Both the position numbers and the translations under genes were made by a program. Positions 24,901 through 37,916 of a stretch of 64,000 bases of DNA are shown here, one piece after another (the stretch's first letter is position 1; every line of letters starts with the position of its first letter). The notes under the pieces are model-generated. The model made no database searches. It saw only the letters and a program-made list of their open reading frames with translations, and had not been told where the DNA came from. The DNA comes from Primulina eburnea (taxonomy: Eukaryota > Streptophyta > Magnoliopsida > Lamiales > Gesneriaceae): positions 620,001-684,000 of the forward strand of contig NC_133116.1 of the NCBI RefSeq assembly GCF_022965805.1, in the 5' to 3' direction.

Positions 24901-26671
24901 TGAGTATTTCATTTAACATAAATATCATCAGGAATCTATTTGATGTGTCAACCTTTTCCCGGCAGAGGGAATGTAGAAATAAAGTTGAGCCATTGTTTTT
25001 AATAACACGCAATTATTGCAACTAATTAAAGAGAGAGAAATGATATTCATAACATATCATATTGAAGAAAATCTACCATGAATCTTGATTTAATTCTTAA
25101 AAAACTCTCTAGGCTTCTATTTGTTTAAGTGGGCCTTTTCTCCTTTGATCAAAGCCTGCCAATAATTCACCATTATGCATTATTTTATAACTACAACTAT
25201 ATGATTAAAAAAGAATCAAAAGTTAATGGTCCCCAAATGGAGACAGATTAAGCCCATATTTTTTCTTGAGCAGAGGTGTGTCGATCATCAGATGACATGC
25301 ACCCCCAACTATGGTCTGTCATCCTAAGAAACTTTTCGAATCGGATGCTTAAATTAACTAAGTAGAACCGCAGTAGGTATAATAAACATTTATTTGTATA
25401 CTTCTGATGATTAATATCCTAGCTAGGATTTTTATACTACACTTTCATACTAAGTGGTAAGTTTGGTGAGATATTCATATCAGCAGCCTTTCTTCATCTT
25501 GATTGATTTGCTGGCTAGTAAAACTGGTCCGGAATTAAATTTGAGTATTTGATTTCGCCTGAGATTTTATCAAGTAATTAAAGAAATAGTGGCTAACCAA
25601 TATGTTTTCATTATACCTCATCAAGCATTGACTGTAGCTTGATTTTCCTTCTATGGTATTCGGTCCTTTCAGAAGGAGATAAAGACGGTTGATCCTTAGA
25701 GGAAGACGTCTGCGCGGTTGCACGACCAGCATCAAAGCTTGAATTAGGGTTTTTTTCAACTTTCTTGAATTTCTGATTCTTCGAATATTGCCCTCTTCCA
25801 ACACAACAAAATTCTTCCAACAGTTCTTGTGCAGCTCTTAAGTAGAGGGAATTCCTCAATCCGTTTTTGACTCTTGTGGAATCCCTGAACCCGAAATATA
25901 TTTGATTCTGATCATGGAAGAATTGTTGATTAGTCGCAAGAGTATTCAAGCTATTTTGATGGCTTGAAGGGCCCATTCCATGGAAGGAAAAATCACCATG
26001 TCGTCCAATACTCAATTTCTCCATTTTTGTGGCTTCCAAGTTTTTTAAAGATGAAGATAGTGTTAAAGAAAGGCCTTGACCTTCAACATTAATCCTTCCG
26101 ATTCTCGTGGTTTCGGTGTTTAATCCACCGCCTCCGCCGCTGCTCGGAATCCAAGTAAATTGAGATGGATTAAAACTCTCAGGTGTTGCTACTGCTGGAC
26201 TCATCAAGTGGAACCCTTGAAGATGAGAGTTATCTGATGTGATGGGATTGAATTTTTGAAGGGAAATCTGCATAAAAAAGAAGAAGAAGAAGAAGAAGAA
26301 GAAGAGTGGCTTAACTCCAGATTCTCAGAATTTTGTTGATGGCATGTTGTGTGGTAGCAATAATAGTACCTATCTTTAACTCTTTTGTTGCAGTGAACAT
26401 GTACTAGCTAAATAATTACCTCGTCTGCATATTGGATTTGATCATCCAATAAACCGGAGGCTGTTCTTCGCCACGGCAAGTTGATCACCTCACCCAGCAT
26501 AGACCCTCCTCCGGTGCCGTTGTACACCGGTGGCTGAGGAGCGGATAAGTTATCCAGCTGGGAGGATAGAGGATCAAGTCCTTGAAATCTTATCATCCAA
26601 TCTCCTTGATTCTTTGAGGTCATAGATCTTTCATATGCATTTGAAAAGAGGTTGTTGATACTTTGGGACAT
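21905..26671 (-). CDS. BEL1-like TALE homeodomain transcription factor
   Basis: Five exons, 26671-26420, 26267-25617, 24758-24373, 23478-23418 and 22333-21905, close in frame to 592 residues. The SKY-type box ([19 protein letters not shown]) ends the N-terminal part. The BELL domain spans exons 2-3 ([20 protein letters not shown]...[14 protein letters not shown]) and binds KNOX partners. The TALE homeodomain is split over exons 3-5 ([56 protein letters not shown]), with the 61-bp exon 4 and the invariant WFINAR. A ZIBEL-type motif [13 protein letters not shown] lies near the C-terminus. The ATG at 26671 was chosen because no earlier ATG lies downstream of the TATA box at 26754-26763. BELL factors act with KNOX proteins in meristem and organ patterning; which member this is stays open. 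Confidence 0.93.
26279..26305. repeat. (AAG)n microsatellite in BEL1-like intron 1
   Basis: About nine AAG repeats sit just upstream of the exon-2 acceptor on the minus strand, forming a (CTT)n polypyrimidine tract next to the splice site. Confidence 0.85.
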
Positions 26672-26753
26672 AAATTTTCTTGAAATACCAAAACCTCTTG
26701 AGGACTTCAAATTCAAAGCGCACTTTTTGGTTTGGGGGTTTCTAGCTAGCAAG

Positions 26754-26763
26754 GTTATTTATA
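26754..26763 (-). promoter_or_regulatory. TATA box of the BEL1-like gene
   Basis: TATAAATAAC on the minus strand lies about 85 bp before the chosen ATG at 26671, implying a 5' leader of roughly 50-55 nt. Confidence 0.55.
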
Positions 26764-29473
26764 CACACTTCTTCAATCTAGTGTCCGAAGTCCGCACCTA
26801 GTCTTGGACCTGGCAAATCACACCATGAAACAAGAAACATAATCAAGCATCAATATATGAGTCAAAAAGGAAATTCATTTGAATTAACATAGTATTTGTA
26901 TCAAGATAAATATTTCCACCCATCAAGAAAAATAATGAACCTAATTTAATTTTCTAGAACTATATATAAATGACTCTTTTCCCTTCACTTTCTTCTCACC
27001 TCCAAGCCGAAAGAACTACCAGTTAACTGTCGTCCATAACCAGACGATCGAACAGGTCAAAGATAGCACGATTGATCTGATACGATGGTATCAAATCCCA
27101 GAAACATCATTTTCTCGGCAGAATTAATCATGTGATATAGAATTAAATTAACTCTCCTTAAATTGTTTTGGTGTTAGGAATCTACTCCATGAAATCTTAA
27201 GAAACGTAAAGTTGTTATTTTTTTCCCTCTCAAATCAAACAAGAGGGAAGCCAGAGAGAAGCGATAATGAAAGAAGAGGGAAAAAAGGGGTCACACTCGA
27301 CTTAGCTCTTCAGTCCCTCGATTCACTTTCACCAAACTTTCCATATAACATAAATACAAAGCTTAACCATTCGCAATCTTTTTTATATTAAATCTATTAA
27401 GTTAAACAGAAAGTTAAGGTAGATATTGGACAATATATACATGAACAGTACAATTCTTGGCCACTGGCCTTAAGTGGACTCAAAAAGGTTCAAGGGTATC
27501 GAAGATTTTGACATTTTAAAGTATTTAAAAGCATTATTAATATAGGGATGGTGTACTACATTCTGCAAAGGTAGGGTTTGTCAAAAATAAGTGTTTCAAT
27601 GCATGAAAAGCCACTCTAATTTGTTTAAAAATTTATACATTTGTTGCTTATATGAGTTTTTATGAATAAGTATTTGGTTTAAGAAACGAGGAGAGCAAGG
27701 AATGTAAGTACTGATAAAACAATAATTATTTGAAGAGTGATCAAATTCATATGAGAAAATTCTATCTAAAATGAAATATATCTGTATTTTTTAATTAAAA
27801 TCTTGAAAGAATTTTGTTCATGACAACTATATATATTTTGTTTCTTGGCTGGCGACCTCGTTATATCACACAATAAAAATTTCAACCTTAGTGCTATATT
27901 TTTTATTTTCGGCAGTTTTATATTTTTTAATCGGAGTGCTGATTTGATACTAAACATATTAGCGTCACGCCAATTAAATGACTAAAACAACAAAACAAAA
28001 AAAAAAAACAATACAAAAAAAAAAAAAACAAAAACAAAATAAAGAAAACTGACTAATACTGAAATTCGACAATATAGACCAAAATCGCCAAAAAAAAAAA
28101 AAAAAACATCTTGAAACAAAAAATTACTATTGTTTAATAGATTAATTAAACAACCAGATGGCATTCAAGTTAAGTGGACTAAAAAGGTTCTACCTTTTAA
28201 AGTGACTGAATCCGGTCCTCTCGTCCCAATCATAACCACATGAACATGATGTGTAATATTCAGTTGAACCCAAAAAAAAAAAAAAAAATAGCGCACGATA
28301 AATATATAGAAGGGTCCAAACACTAAATCGTATGCAACGTTCAAAAAAGAAGAATGACTCATTTATATTAGGCCGACATATGGTATATACATTAGTTTAA
28401 AACTTAGCAAAACAAATTCAAAGTGTCTTAAATATAACCATTCTTGATTAATTTGAAGCCAGAACTTGCGCGACGTACTATTATCGTTGGAACGGGGATG
28501 GTTATAATTATAAATACACCACGAATTATGTTAAAGGGACCACACCACATGCAGTTGTGTTGTCGAGCATGAAAATATGGGGATAATGTGTGTGACTCAG
28601 AACTCATGAAATGGAATACTTCATTATATTGCAGATAAAATTACAAGTAGCCCGTTTGTTTGCCCTGTGGGTGGTGGGGGGGGGGGTTGGGGGGGGACTA
28701 CAAACATGCAAGCTGTAGTTAGATGGCGACAACCACCATTATCTTTTCTTCATCAAAAATAAATAAATCAATGAAGTATACATGTTTTCAAAATATTGCC
28801 CGTGTGTATTTTATTTTGTAAAACCTATCAACTTCTATTGAACTGTGAGGAAAATTATCGTTTCTCAACAATCCCTTCCACGCATGAACTCGAAACCATA
28901 ATACGATATGAATATATTTACGTCAAATTAATGTGAAGAAAATTATTGATTTCTTAACAAGAAGTTGATGTATTATAACTTGGAAACTAAATATAGTTAA
29001 TTATAATTACATTGCTTCAAAATAAAGTTGAGAACATGTTTTTAAGTAAAATAAGGTCTCATATGTAGAACGAGTTTTACAATAACTTATGAAATATAAT
29101 TTTGATAATATATAAAATATTTTTAAAAATTAAATATGTGATATTACATCCACTTAATGAGCGTATGGTTTAAAAGTAGTTTGAAGATATCATTTTGAGT
29201 AGTGGAAATTGGAAAACATGCAACTACTTCTAGCCATGCATTACAGCACCAGTACAAATTAATTAATTGTCTTGAGTCGGCACATGTATTTTTTGACTCT
29301 AATTAAATACAGTTTTATTTGAATTTAATATTATTGAATTTAAGTTGATTTTGACCATATATATGGAAATGATTTCAGACAGCCATATTTATTTCGGTTA
29401 ATATTTTCCGTTACGTGGCCCCTGATTTTTAGAAAGACGATGATGACATTGTTACATTAATCGACCGCCTATA
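26764..29473. other. Long intergenic region, no gene
   Basis: Upstream region of the BEL1-like gene. It is AT-rich with several A-runs (27990-28100, 28269-28288) and one strongly G-rich tract (28666-28696). No gene or complete transposon recognised. Confidence 0.5.
28666..28696 (+). repeat. G-rich tract, possible G-quadruplex
   Basis: Two long G runs (about 11 and 8) plus GGG and GG in 31 bases. The pattern can form a G-quadruplex and stands out in AT-rich surroundings. It may also be a mutable homopolymer. Confidence 0.6.
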
Positions 29474-30019
29474 TTAGGGGTGTTCAAACTTCGGATAAAA
29501 CCGAAAAAACCGAAAATCCAAACCGAAAAAACCGAACACTAAACCGAACCGAAAACCGAATTTTATAATTCGGATATAAATGTTAAAACCGAAATTAATT
29601 TGGTTCGGTTTCGGATTATAAATGTCAAAACCGAACCGTCCGAAAAAACCGAAATTTAATTAAATTAATAATGTTATTTTTATTTTATATTATTTATTGA
29701 GATGATATTAGTGAATGAAGAATACTTAGTTGATTGTTGTTTATGTAATTCATTTCTACTTTATATTTAAATATTTTACTAAGAAATCATTTAAAAAAAT
29801 AACATATTATATTTTATAATATATTTATATTATTAATTTAAATAATTGTATCAAAACCGAAATAACCGACCGAAATAACCGAACCTATTTCGGTAGAAAA
29901 CCGAACCGAACCGAAGAAAAATGGTTCGAATATCGGATTATATATTTGTAAAACCGAAAACCGAAAAAACCGAAATAAAAAACCGAAAACCGAACCGAAC
30001 CGACCGATGAACACCCCTA
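29474..30019. mobile_element. hAT-type MITE (546 bp) with 8-bp TSD
   Basis: The ends are a perfect 12-bp terminal inverted repeat, TAGGGGTGTTCA / TGAACACCCCTA, and the element is flanked by identical 8-bp repeats GCCTATAT at 29466-29473 and 30020-30027. An 8-bp duplication and a YAGGGGTGT-type end are typical of the hAT superfamily. There is no transposase frame, so it is non-autonomous. Both subterminal regions are full of ACCGAA / TTCGGT motifs in opposite directions, which give a large imperfect hairpin. Confidence 0.92.
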
Positions 30020-30027
30020 GCCTATAT

Positions 30028-33000
30028 AGGCCGTTCAAATTCTGCCTAGATTAATATATAATTTTTAACTTTTTGAAAGATTTTTTGACATATTTTCTCA
30101 TCGATGAAGAAAAAAAGAATGTGTTATGGATTTTGAGTCTGAATTTGATATAGAAGAATTATTGGAGAAATAATAAGATAAACCAAAAGAATTAGATATT
30201 TAATCTAAAACCAAAAAGCCGACTCGGCACCGTCTAGACGGCTGCCTAAGCTCCTTGGCGCTTGCCCGCTTACTTAGAACACATATTTTCAAATTATTGA
30301 AACGGAAACCATTATTCAAAGCTTAATTTAATTGGTCGAACACATTCTTAATATAGAAATTAGACATAACTAACAGAGCCATAACTCGAATTATAACGTA
30401 ATTAGTTAGACCGGTGTGCGTGCATGGCTTATGTTTTGAAATTTGAATCGAGGCTAATTCTTACAAAATTTGTTCTTTAATTAAAAAATATACGGTCTTT
30501 TTTTTCCTTCCTAATCTTAATTTAAAATACAATACAGAAAATGGTGGGTGGAATATTCTCAAGTCCAAATTGCATATTGAATATCTACTTTGTCCATGTG
30601 GAACACGTTTTAATCCAACGCGCGGCAATGGGAATTTGTTGCTACCACAAAATATTGAGTACTGCTCGAAACAATTCCTAATAAAAATCATTCTCTAGGG
30701 TCCAGAAAAAGTTTGTAAAATTATCATTATTATTTTTATATGATCTTCTCAACTTTTTAACATATATTCGAAAAATTACAAAAGTCAATACCATACTATA
30801 TCATATGACATTATAAAAATAAAAAAAATAATCGATCTGACATAAAAAAAATTTCGTGAGACGTATCACAAGATGAATCTTCTATTGACTCACTCATTAA
30901 AAAATATTGTTTTTTATGTTAAAAATATTATTTATCATTATAAATATGACTATAATAAACATGTTACCGACTAATGGTCCAGACGATCATTAGTAGACAT
31001 TTGGATAGTGACAAAATTATAGTTCCATACTTGAAATATGGAAGGAATAATTATAATGCTCAAATCTATTAACGCATATTTTCATTTGCAAGTGTCACCT
31101 TTCACCTTGAATTGTCCTGTTTTTTGCTCAGGGCCCACCACTATGCCAAATCATTGCTCCACATTTATGTAAAATAAACGTTCGTTTCACTTAGCAAAAC
31201 TTATCCAAAATACGTATTATGCAATTATATATTTGAATTTCATTAAGTTTTTCGTGTAAAATATATTATTTATTTATTTTCATGATTAAATTAAATGAGT
31301 ATTTTTATTATATATGCAATGAATATAATATATATATACACACATTTTACACATGCAAAGTGAGAATTAGCTAATAAAAAGATCCGGAAATGAATTTTCT
31401 CCTTTCGACAGTAATCGGGCCAAATCATGAACGCCCATAAAAACCAAGGCCTGGCCCGATCAAAGTTTTGTTTATTGTAGCCCAATTATAAAGGCCCAAA
31501 TCTAATTTGTATTTTGGCCCCCATTGAGTCCACTCATATCTATTTGTTTAGCACCATATGAATTATGATAACCACGTCGGTGTTTTGACATGTTTTTTGT
31601 GTGTGTAATTTTTTAATGTTAAAACAATCTACTTATTTTTATATTTTTTTCTTATAATTTTTTTTTCCAATATTTAAAAAATATTATTTATATGTAAATA
31701 TTTTTATTTTTATTTTTAAACGAGTAATTTTTTAATGTTAAAATCATCAAAAACTATTTTAGTAAATATGTACTTATCTTAAAATATCATATCTTAATAA
31801 AATATTTTTATCTTTATTTATATTTTGAATTTTAAATAATCATATTACGTAAAATAAAATAACTTAATATTAAAAATAATTTTTATATTTTAAATTTTAA
31901 TATAATCTATATTTTTTTTTTACAAAAATTATTTAAAACAAAAAAATTAAATATGTATAGCGTGCGTAGAAACGTTGATATAATATGAAAGTACAGATAT
32001 AATATATTTTGATGAAGAATAGATACAATTATTAGATTCGCGGAGACGTAGGATAATATGATTATTAACTTAACAAGGCACAAAATCTTTCCAACATTAA
32101 TAATTACTTCACTATTTTATTTGTTTTTATTTATTTTTCTTTCATTCTGTCTGCTCCTCTTCACGAAATCTCGTGGCGTATGCCTATTCATCCAACTAAC
32201 TACACGGGAAAGATGACCATTTCAAAAACCCAACTGCGTTAGATGTTTTCTTAGTCAAACAGCTCACGCTTTTGGCTTGGATAATTAACCATTTATTTGA
32301 TATTTTTTTTTTTTTGAGGGGCATTTATTTGATATTTATCAATTGACTTTGAAACCAATGTAGAATACGTGTTCATATTGTGCTATTCTTCGTATTCACA
32401 CAAATCAACATTTCCCACTATTTTTTTTATTGGGTTTCTTGGTGGATTATTAGCACAACTACTCTTATTCATTTGTTTTAATTCATTCCTTGACTTTTTA
32501 AATTTGTCCAAGGGATTGAGAATAGAAAGATTCTGCGTGATCGATCTTTCCTTGAAAAAGTTCTCATTTTGGTGCAAAGATTCGTTTTTTGGATTAAAGC
32601 ATTGAAGGGTACGTGCAGAATCGGTTTCGTTTGGTTCGTTTTGATTAATTTACCAATTTCTTCCACCAGTTTTGCAGATTCTGGGGTTTATCTTCAGGTC
32701 AGCCAACTGTCAAGCTTATGCTATCTTGTGTTGCTGGTTAAAATACAGGATGATTTATTATCTTTGAGTTTATAAGATACATTGAGCTGGAACGATCATT
32801 CCTTTGAGTTCGTCTTATTATATCTACTTTTCTCGACAATCTGAGGATCCTTGTTGTTCTGTTATAAGCTATTATATTATGTTTTGAATTTAAGCATTTG
32901 GTTTATTAGAATCATAATTGCAAGGTAAATCGGTATTCTACTTGGTTGCCTTTTGAAGCCTTCTATTTTTTTTTCCAGAAGTTATATTTTGTTGATCAAT

Positions 33001-33691
33001 GTGTGCTGAGTTATGCTGCATTGGACTCGCTGTTTCCTTGTTTGTTGATACAATTTGCTTCTTTTCGTGGGATACTCTTTACTTTGCATTCTTCGAAGAT
33101 GATCAAATTTTCAAACATATAGAATCTTACTACATTTGTGATATCGTGCTCTATTTTTTAAAAACTTTTTTGAACCTTTAGGTAGTTAGGTTGTATCACT
33201 GACTTGTGGATTTTTCGCATTTGAGTAAGTGTCACTACGCTTCTATGTGGTAACGTCACATTGTTAATGATTGCCACTTCGTCTGATCTTTCCAATGTTT
33301 GATTTAAACGAAGCATAATATTTTGTCAAATAAATTTGATCAAAAAGTTTTTTCATGATAACTTCTTTTATTTTAGAGGGGATTGTGGGTGCAGACAGAT
33401 AATTTTTTAACATTTGTGATGTCCTGGAAATTTTTGACGTCAATAAAAAAATCTGCTAAAGTAGTGATACCTCCATTCACATCATTTTAGATTTCAATTG
33501 GAAAGAGAAGAACTGAAAATGGACGGCGCAGTATATAGTTTGTATACGTGTCTCTCTGTTTCTGAGAGTTCTTCATTTTCCCTCATTCATCTCTTGTTAT
33601 CCCTCAAAATGGTGTGTCCTGCTTCTACTTCTTTATTTGTAGTTCGGTGCATGACGAGGCTCTACTGGCCCGTGCCATTTGCAGTTAACCA
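30028..33691. other. Intergenic and 5' flank of the DA1-like gene
   Basis: AT-rich. A diverged relative of the GAGACGGTCTC repeat lies near 30855-30955. A GC-richer patch at 30219-30285 resembles a dispersed plant repeat. The last ~1.3 kb (from about 32370) should hold the promoter and any non-coding leader exon of the DA1-like gene; a plausible donor AG|GTCAGCC occurs at about 32697, but I could not fix a leader intron. Confidence 0.45.
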
Positions 33692-36600
33692 ATGGGCTGG
33701 CTTAGCAAAATTTTTAAAGGTTCAAACCATAAAGTTTCAGAGGGGCTACATAATTGGAGAAATGAAGCAGATAATGTTGCTAATCGTCCATCTAATTCAC
33801 CGGTGAGTGATTATCTTTTCTATCTTCTTCTCAGTTCTCACAAATCTAACATGATTGACTAACCTACATGAGGTTATTGTTACCTTGTATCTGACAAGTT
33901 GCTAGAGGCAGAAGGAAGCTCAGTCGATCCTATGGTTCCTCTAATTATGCTGATAAATTCATTGTTTTTTATAAATTTCAATTTCCATTTATTTTTTTCC
34001 TGAATATTGAAAGTTGATTCTAGATATGTTGTTTTCTACCATAGAAGCACAGAACTGGATACTCTTGAAACCAAATCTGAATGAGCTTTCTTATAATTTT
34101 TTTTTTTACTTCAAGTTCATGTTGCAAAATGCAGCTTCAGATTTTGGCGACAGTTCAAACCAAGCCAACATTGAAGATAATTAAATTGGCGGATGAAATA
34201 TTCCATTCGGGGCGGAAAGTTGTATATAGTATTTTATGGCACTAACCATAACTTCATACTCCCTCGAAGTTTACATTAATAATGTATTGAGAACATATGC
34301 TAACTTCAGGCCATCTACTTACGTTCTTCGCTAGTCTGGTTTGCCTTATGTGTAACTATTATGCTTTGGTGCTCCAAGATATTGATGTATTGAGTTTAGG
34401 TTTGTTGTTTGCATATTATACTTAACACGCTAAATGATTTTGTGAAAAACCAAATTGATTATCAAAGGCAACAAAATCACAGAGATATTGTACATAAAGT
34501 ATCATAAGTCAGCTGGGTAGAGATGGATTTTTAATACTCGTTATTATACGTATGATGATGGGCTTATTATGGGCTCAAAGTCAAATAGATATGTTGAGGG
34601 GACAAAGATGATGTTCTTTCACATGTAGTTGTTTTTCACTCACGTATACTAATTGTTTCCTTGGTGGCATCATGGAATGAGTTCACTTTTCGACAGATGA
34701 ATTAATTATTTTATTTGCGTATTATTATATTTTTTGTATAAAAAGTTTGTTTGTCGATGAACATTGGTGTAGGAATCGTGGTCAGAGACTGAAGATATAG
34801 AACATGCTATTGCTCTCTCTCTTTCAGAAGAAGATCAGAAAAGAAAAGCTGTGGTAGGTGAGTTTGCAGTTCGCTTTCAGAACCGATGAATCTTGAACTT
34901 GTGTAAATTTAAAATTTGGATTAAAGTGCTTGTCACTTTTGATTCCGTTATTACAGTTTTGTCTATTTCTTCTAATGCATACGAGTTTACAGTTACTGAA
35001 AATCAAGAATGTGAATATCTTTCAATGAGACAGATAGTCAACCACAATTGAAAGAAGATGAACTGCTTGCTCGGGCCCTACAGGAGCGTTTGAACGCCGA
35101 GTCGTCATATGACAATGGTCTCCAAAATGAATATGGACGCAGTTTTGGATTTGGATATGGGCATGGTTATGATAGCCTTTACCAACCTATAACGTTCCCC
35201 TACTCGACAAGCTTTAGGTAATTAGACTTCAATATCATTCAAACACAGTAATAGAAAATATTTTTTGTTGTTCTTTTAATTCCATTATCACATTGTTTTT
35301 TGATTCTAGGATTTGCGCTGGCTGTAATACAGAGATTGGCCATGGACGATTTTTGAGTTGTATGGGTGCTGTTTGGCATCCAGAATGCTTTAGATGTTAT
35401 GGATGCAAGCAACCAATATCAGATTATGAGGTACAACAATTCTCATAGTCCATGAACACTTTCTAGACTGCCTATCTTATAGTGGCTGATACTAGAACTC
35501 AGTACATATGATATATGCTTATATAATTTTGGCTACATGCATGGATGTTCTAATATGTGATTTTTAAATTCTGGTCCTAAATAACTTGGGATTAATGGTA
35601 AAATATTCCATTGATATGTACGGCTTATTCTTGAACATGAAAGGGGTGCACGGGGGTCGATGCCCGATTAAGAAACCAAAATAATTGAATTTATTCATGT
35701 GCATAAATAAGGTCAAATGCAATATAATATTGATATTTTGTACTTTTTAACCAGCTTATTGATTTGATTTATGAGCTTGAAAAGTCTAGAATATGAGGAC
35801 TTATAGTGCTTTAATCAGCATTGTGGTTTTACTGAAATGGAAAGCTTTCTAACATTTTATGATATTTGTTATTTTTTCATAAAAAGACAATAGATGCTCC
35901 CAATTATGAAATTTAAACGCAGAAGCAATTTCGAGTTAAAATAGTCATATTTGGAGCGGCATCAATCCCTTCAGAATGTCAAAGAAACCTCAATCGGTAT
36001 TTTTCTGCTGCAGTTTTCTGTGTCTGGAAGCTACCCATATCATAAAGCTTGCTACAGGGAGTCTTATCATCCGAAATGTGATGTCTGCCAGCACTTCGTA
36101 AGTTTCTCATGGCATGGATTATCGTGCTAATTTACTTTTGTTTTATTAATAAGGTTTAACTCTTCTCCTCCTCTCACAGATTCGAACAAATGCAGCCGGT
36201 CTTATTGAATATAGGGCACATCCTTTTTGGTCCCAGAAATACTGTCCTAGTCATGAGCATGATGGAACTCCTCGGTGCTGTAGTTGCGAGCGTATGGAGG
36301 TTTGTGTAACAAATCACTCCAAATCTGTAGAAACCCAATTATTTTTACATGAAACCTTAATGGAGTTCAATTGATTAAATGTTTATCTTGTTTCAGTCAT
36401 GGGACTCGAGATGTGCTGTCCTTAATGATGGCCGAAAGCTCTGCTTGGAGTGCTTGGACTCTTCTATCATGGATACCAATGAGTGCCAGCCCCTTTTACA
36501 TGACATACAAGATTTCTTTGCGGCATTAAATATGAAAGTGACTCAGAAAATTCCTATACTCTTGGTTGAGAGGCAGGCGCTGAATGAAGCCATGGGTGGA

Positions 36601-37548
36601 GAGAGGCATGTAAGAAACTTCACCTCACTAAAGAAAAACCTTAACTCGATTCTCGAAACTTTGTTGCTTGTCTTTGTTGCACCAGCTGTTTATACTGGTA
36701 GGTAGCCTTTAATTTGATTCTCTTTTCTTGCAGGGGCATCATCATGTACCTGAGACTCGAGGTCTCTGTCTTTCCGAGGAACAAACTATTAGCACTGTAA
36801 GGGTTTGTCGGGTTTGGTCTCCAATTTCATTTCCTCGTATCTACTTTTGATTTAAATTTGCTCTTATTTATCATTTGGATCACCAGATTTTGCGGCGACC
36901 AAGATTGGGTGCTGGAAATCAAATCTTTGGTATGAGAATAGAGCCTTATAAACTAAGACGACATTGTGAAGTGACTGCAATTCTCATTTTATACGGTCTT
37001 CCGAGGTCTTTATATTTTTATTATTATTATTTCTCTTTTTGCGCTTCTTAAATTCTTTTTTAAGTTTTCTTTCTTTTTCCGATTCTTGTTGTATTCATGC
37101 AGGTTGCTGACTGGGTCAATATTAGCTCATGAGATGATGCATGCTTGGCTTCGACTAAATGGTATTTTCTCATACCTTCCCCCTATTATATATTTGTCGT
37201 CATCATTTATCAAGAGCGTGAATAATCAACATGTTTTCCCTGATCTTCTGAAAGGTTACCGAAATCTGAGACAAGATGTTGAAGAAGGTATCTGCCAAGT
37301 CATCGCCAATATGTGGTTGGAATCCCAGAGTCAGTCTTCTTCTGATAGTAACAAAGCATCAACCTCAAGACTGGGGGCAATGGTCTCCTTTTGAGAGAAA
37401 ACTTGGCATGTTTTTCAAAAATCAGATTGCAACAGACACATCTGAGATATATGGAAATGGTTTTAGAGCTGCTAACCAAGCGGTGCTGAAGTTTGGCTTA
37501 CGGAGGACTCTGGACCACATGAGGGAGACAGGAAACTTTCCTCGTTGA
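33692..37548 (+). CDS. DA1-related LIM-domain ubiquitin-activated peptidase (frameshifted near 3' end)
   Basis: DA1-family peptidases limit organ size by cleaving growth regulators after ubiquitination. Eleven exons: 33692-33802, 34773-34857, 35034-35217, 35310-35430, 36014-36097, 36180-36299, 36397-36609, 36734-36796, 36887-37005, 37103-37161 and 37255-37548. In order come the [11 protein letters not shown] start, a ubiquitin-interacting motif ([15 protein letters not shown]), a second UIM-like helix ([14 protein letters not shown]), a LIM domain ([11 protein letters not shown]...) with a following LIM-like zinc region, and the peptidase with HEMMHAW zinc ligands and EEGICQV. In exon 11 a run of five G (37373-37377) puts the frame out by one base: the direct frame ends at 37394, but the family C-terminus ([14 protein letters not shown] to GNFPR, stop 37548) continues in the next frame. 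It is either a real C-terminal truncation or a homopolymer sequencing error. Confidence 0.9.
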
Positions 37549-37916
37549 AATTCAGTTGCAGACTTGACAACTTCTTCCCTTCCGAGTTTATAATTTTGCT
37601 GCCAAATTATAGCTGGGTCGTTCATGTGTTAGCTTCTATGGCCAATCTATATAGAACAATACTAGTCAGTACAGAAGCTGTAAGGATAGGTTTAGGGAGT
37701 CATTTTTGTACCTTGTATTTTCAAATTCTTGAATATTTTTCTTGAAAAATAATAACATTCATGTTCATTATTGAATTTTTTTTGTTTTTAGATTTAGCAG
37801 TGTGTATTATTATACTACAAACGAATTGTATTATTATACTACAAACTTCATTTGTTTGCTATCTAATATGAAAATATAATATCTAAAAGTACAGGGGATG
37901 GGCCTAAGGTAGTGAC

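Noticed and set aside
26672..26752. Upstream extension of the BEL1-like protein
   Set aside because: It begins at a TTG directly beside the TATA box, so it would lie upstream of or at the transcription start; ATG 26671 is used.
27982..28164. Phe-rich 60-codon open frame (minus)
   Set aside because: Produced by A-rich low-complexity runs, not a gene.
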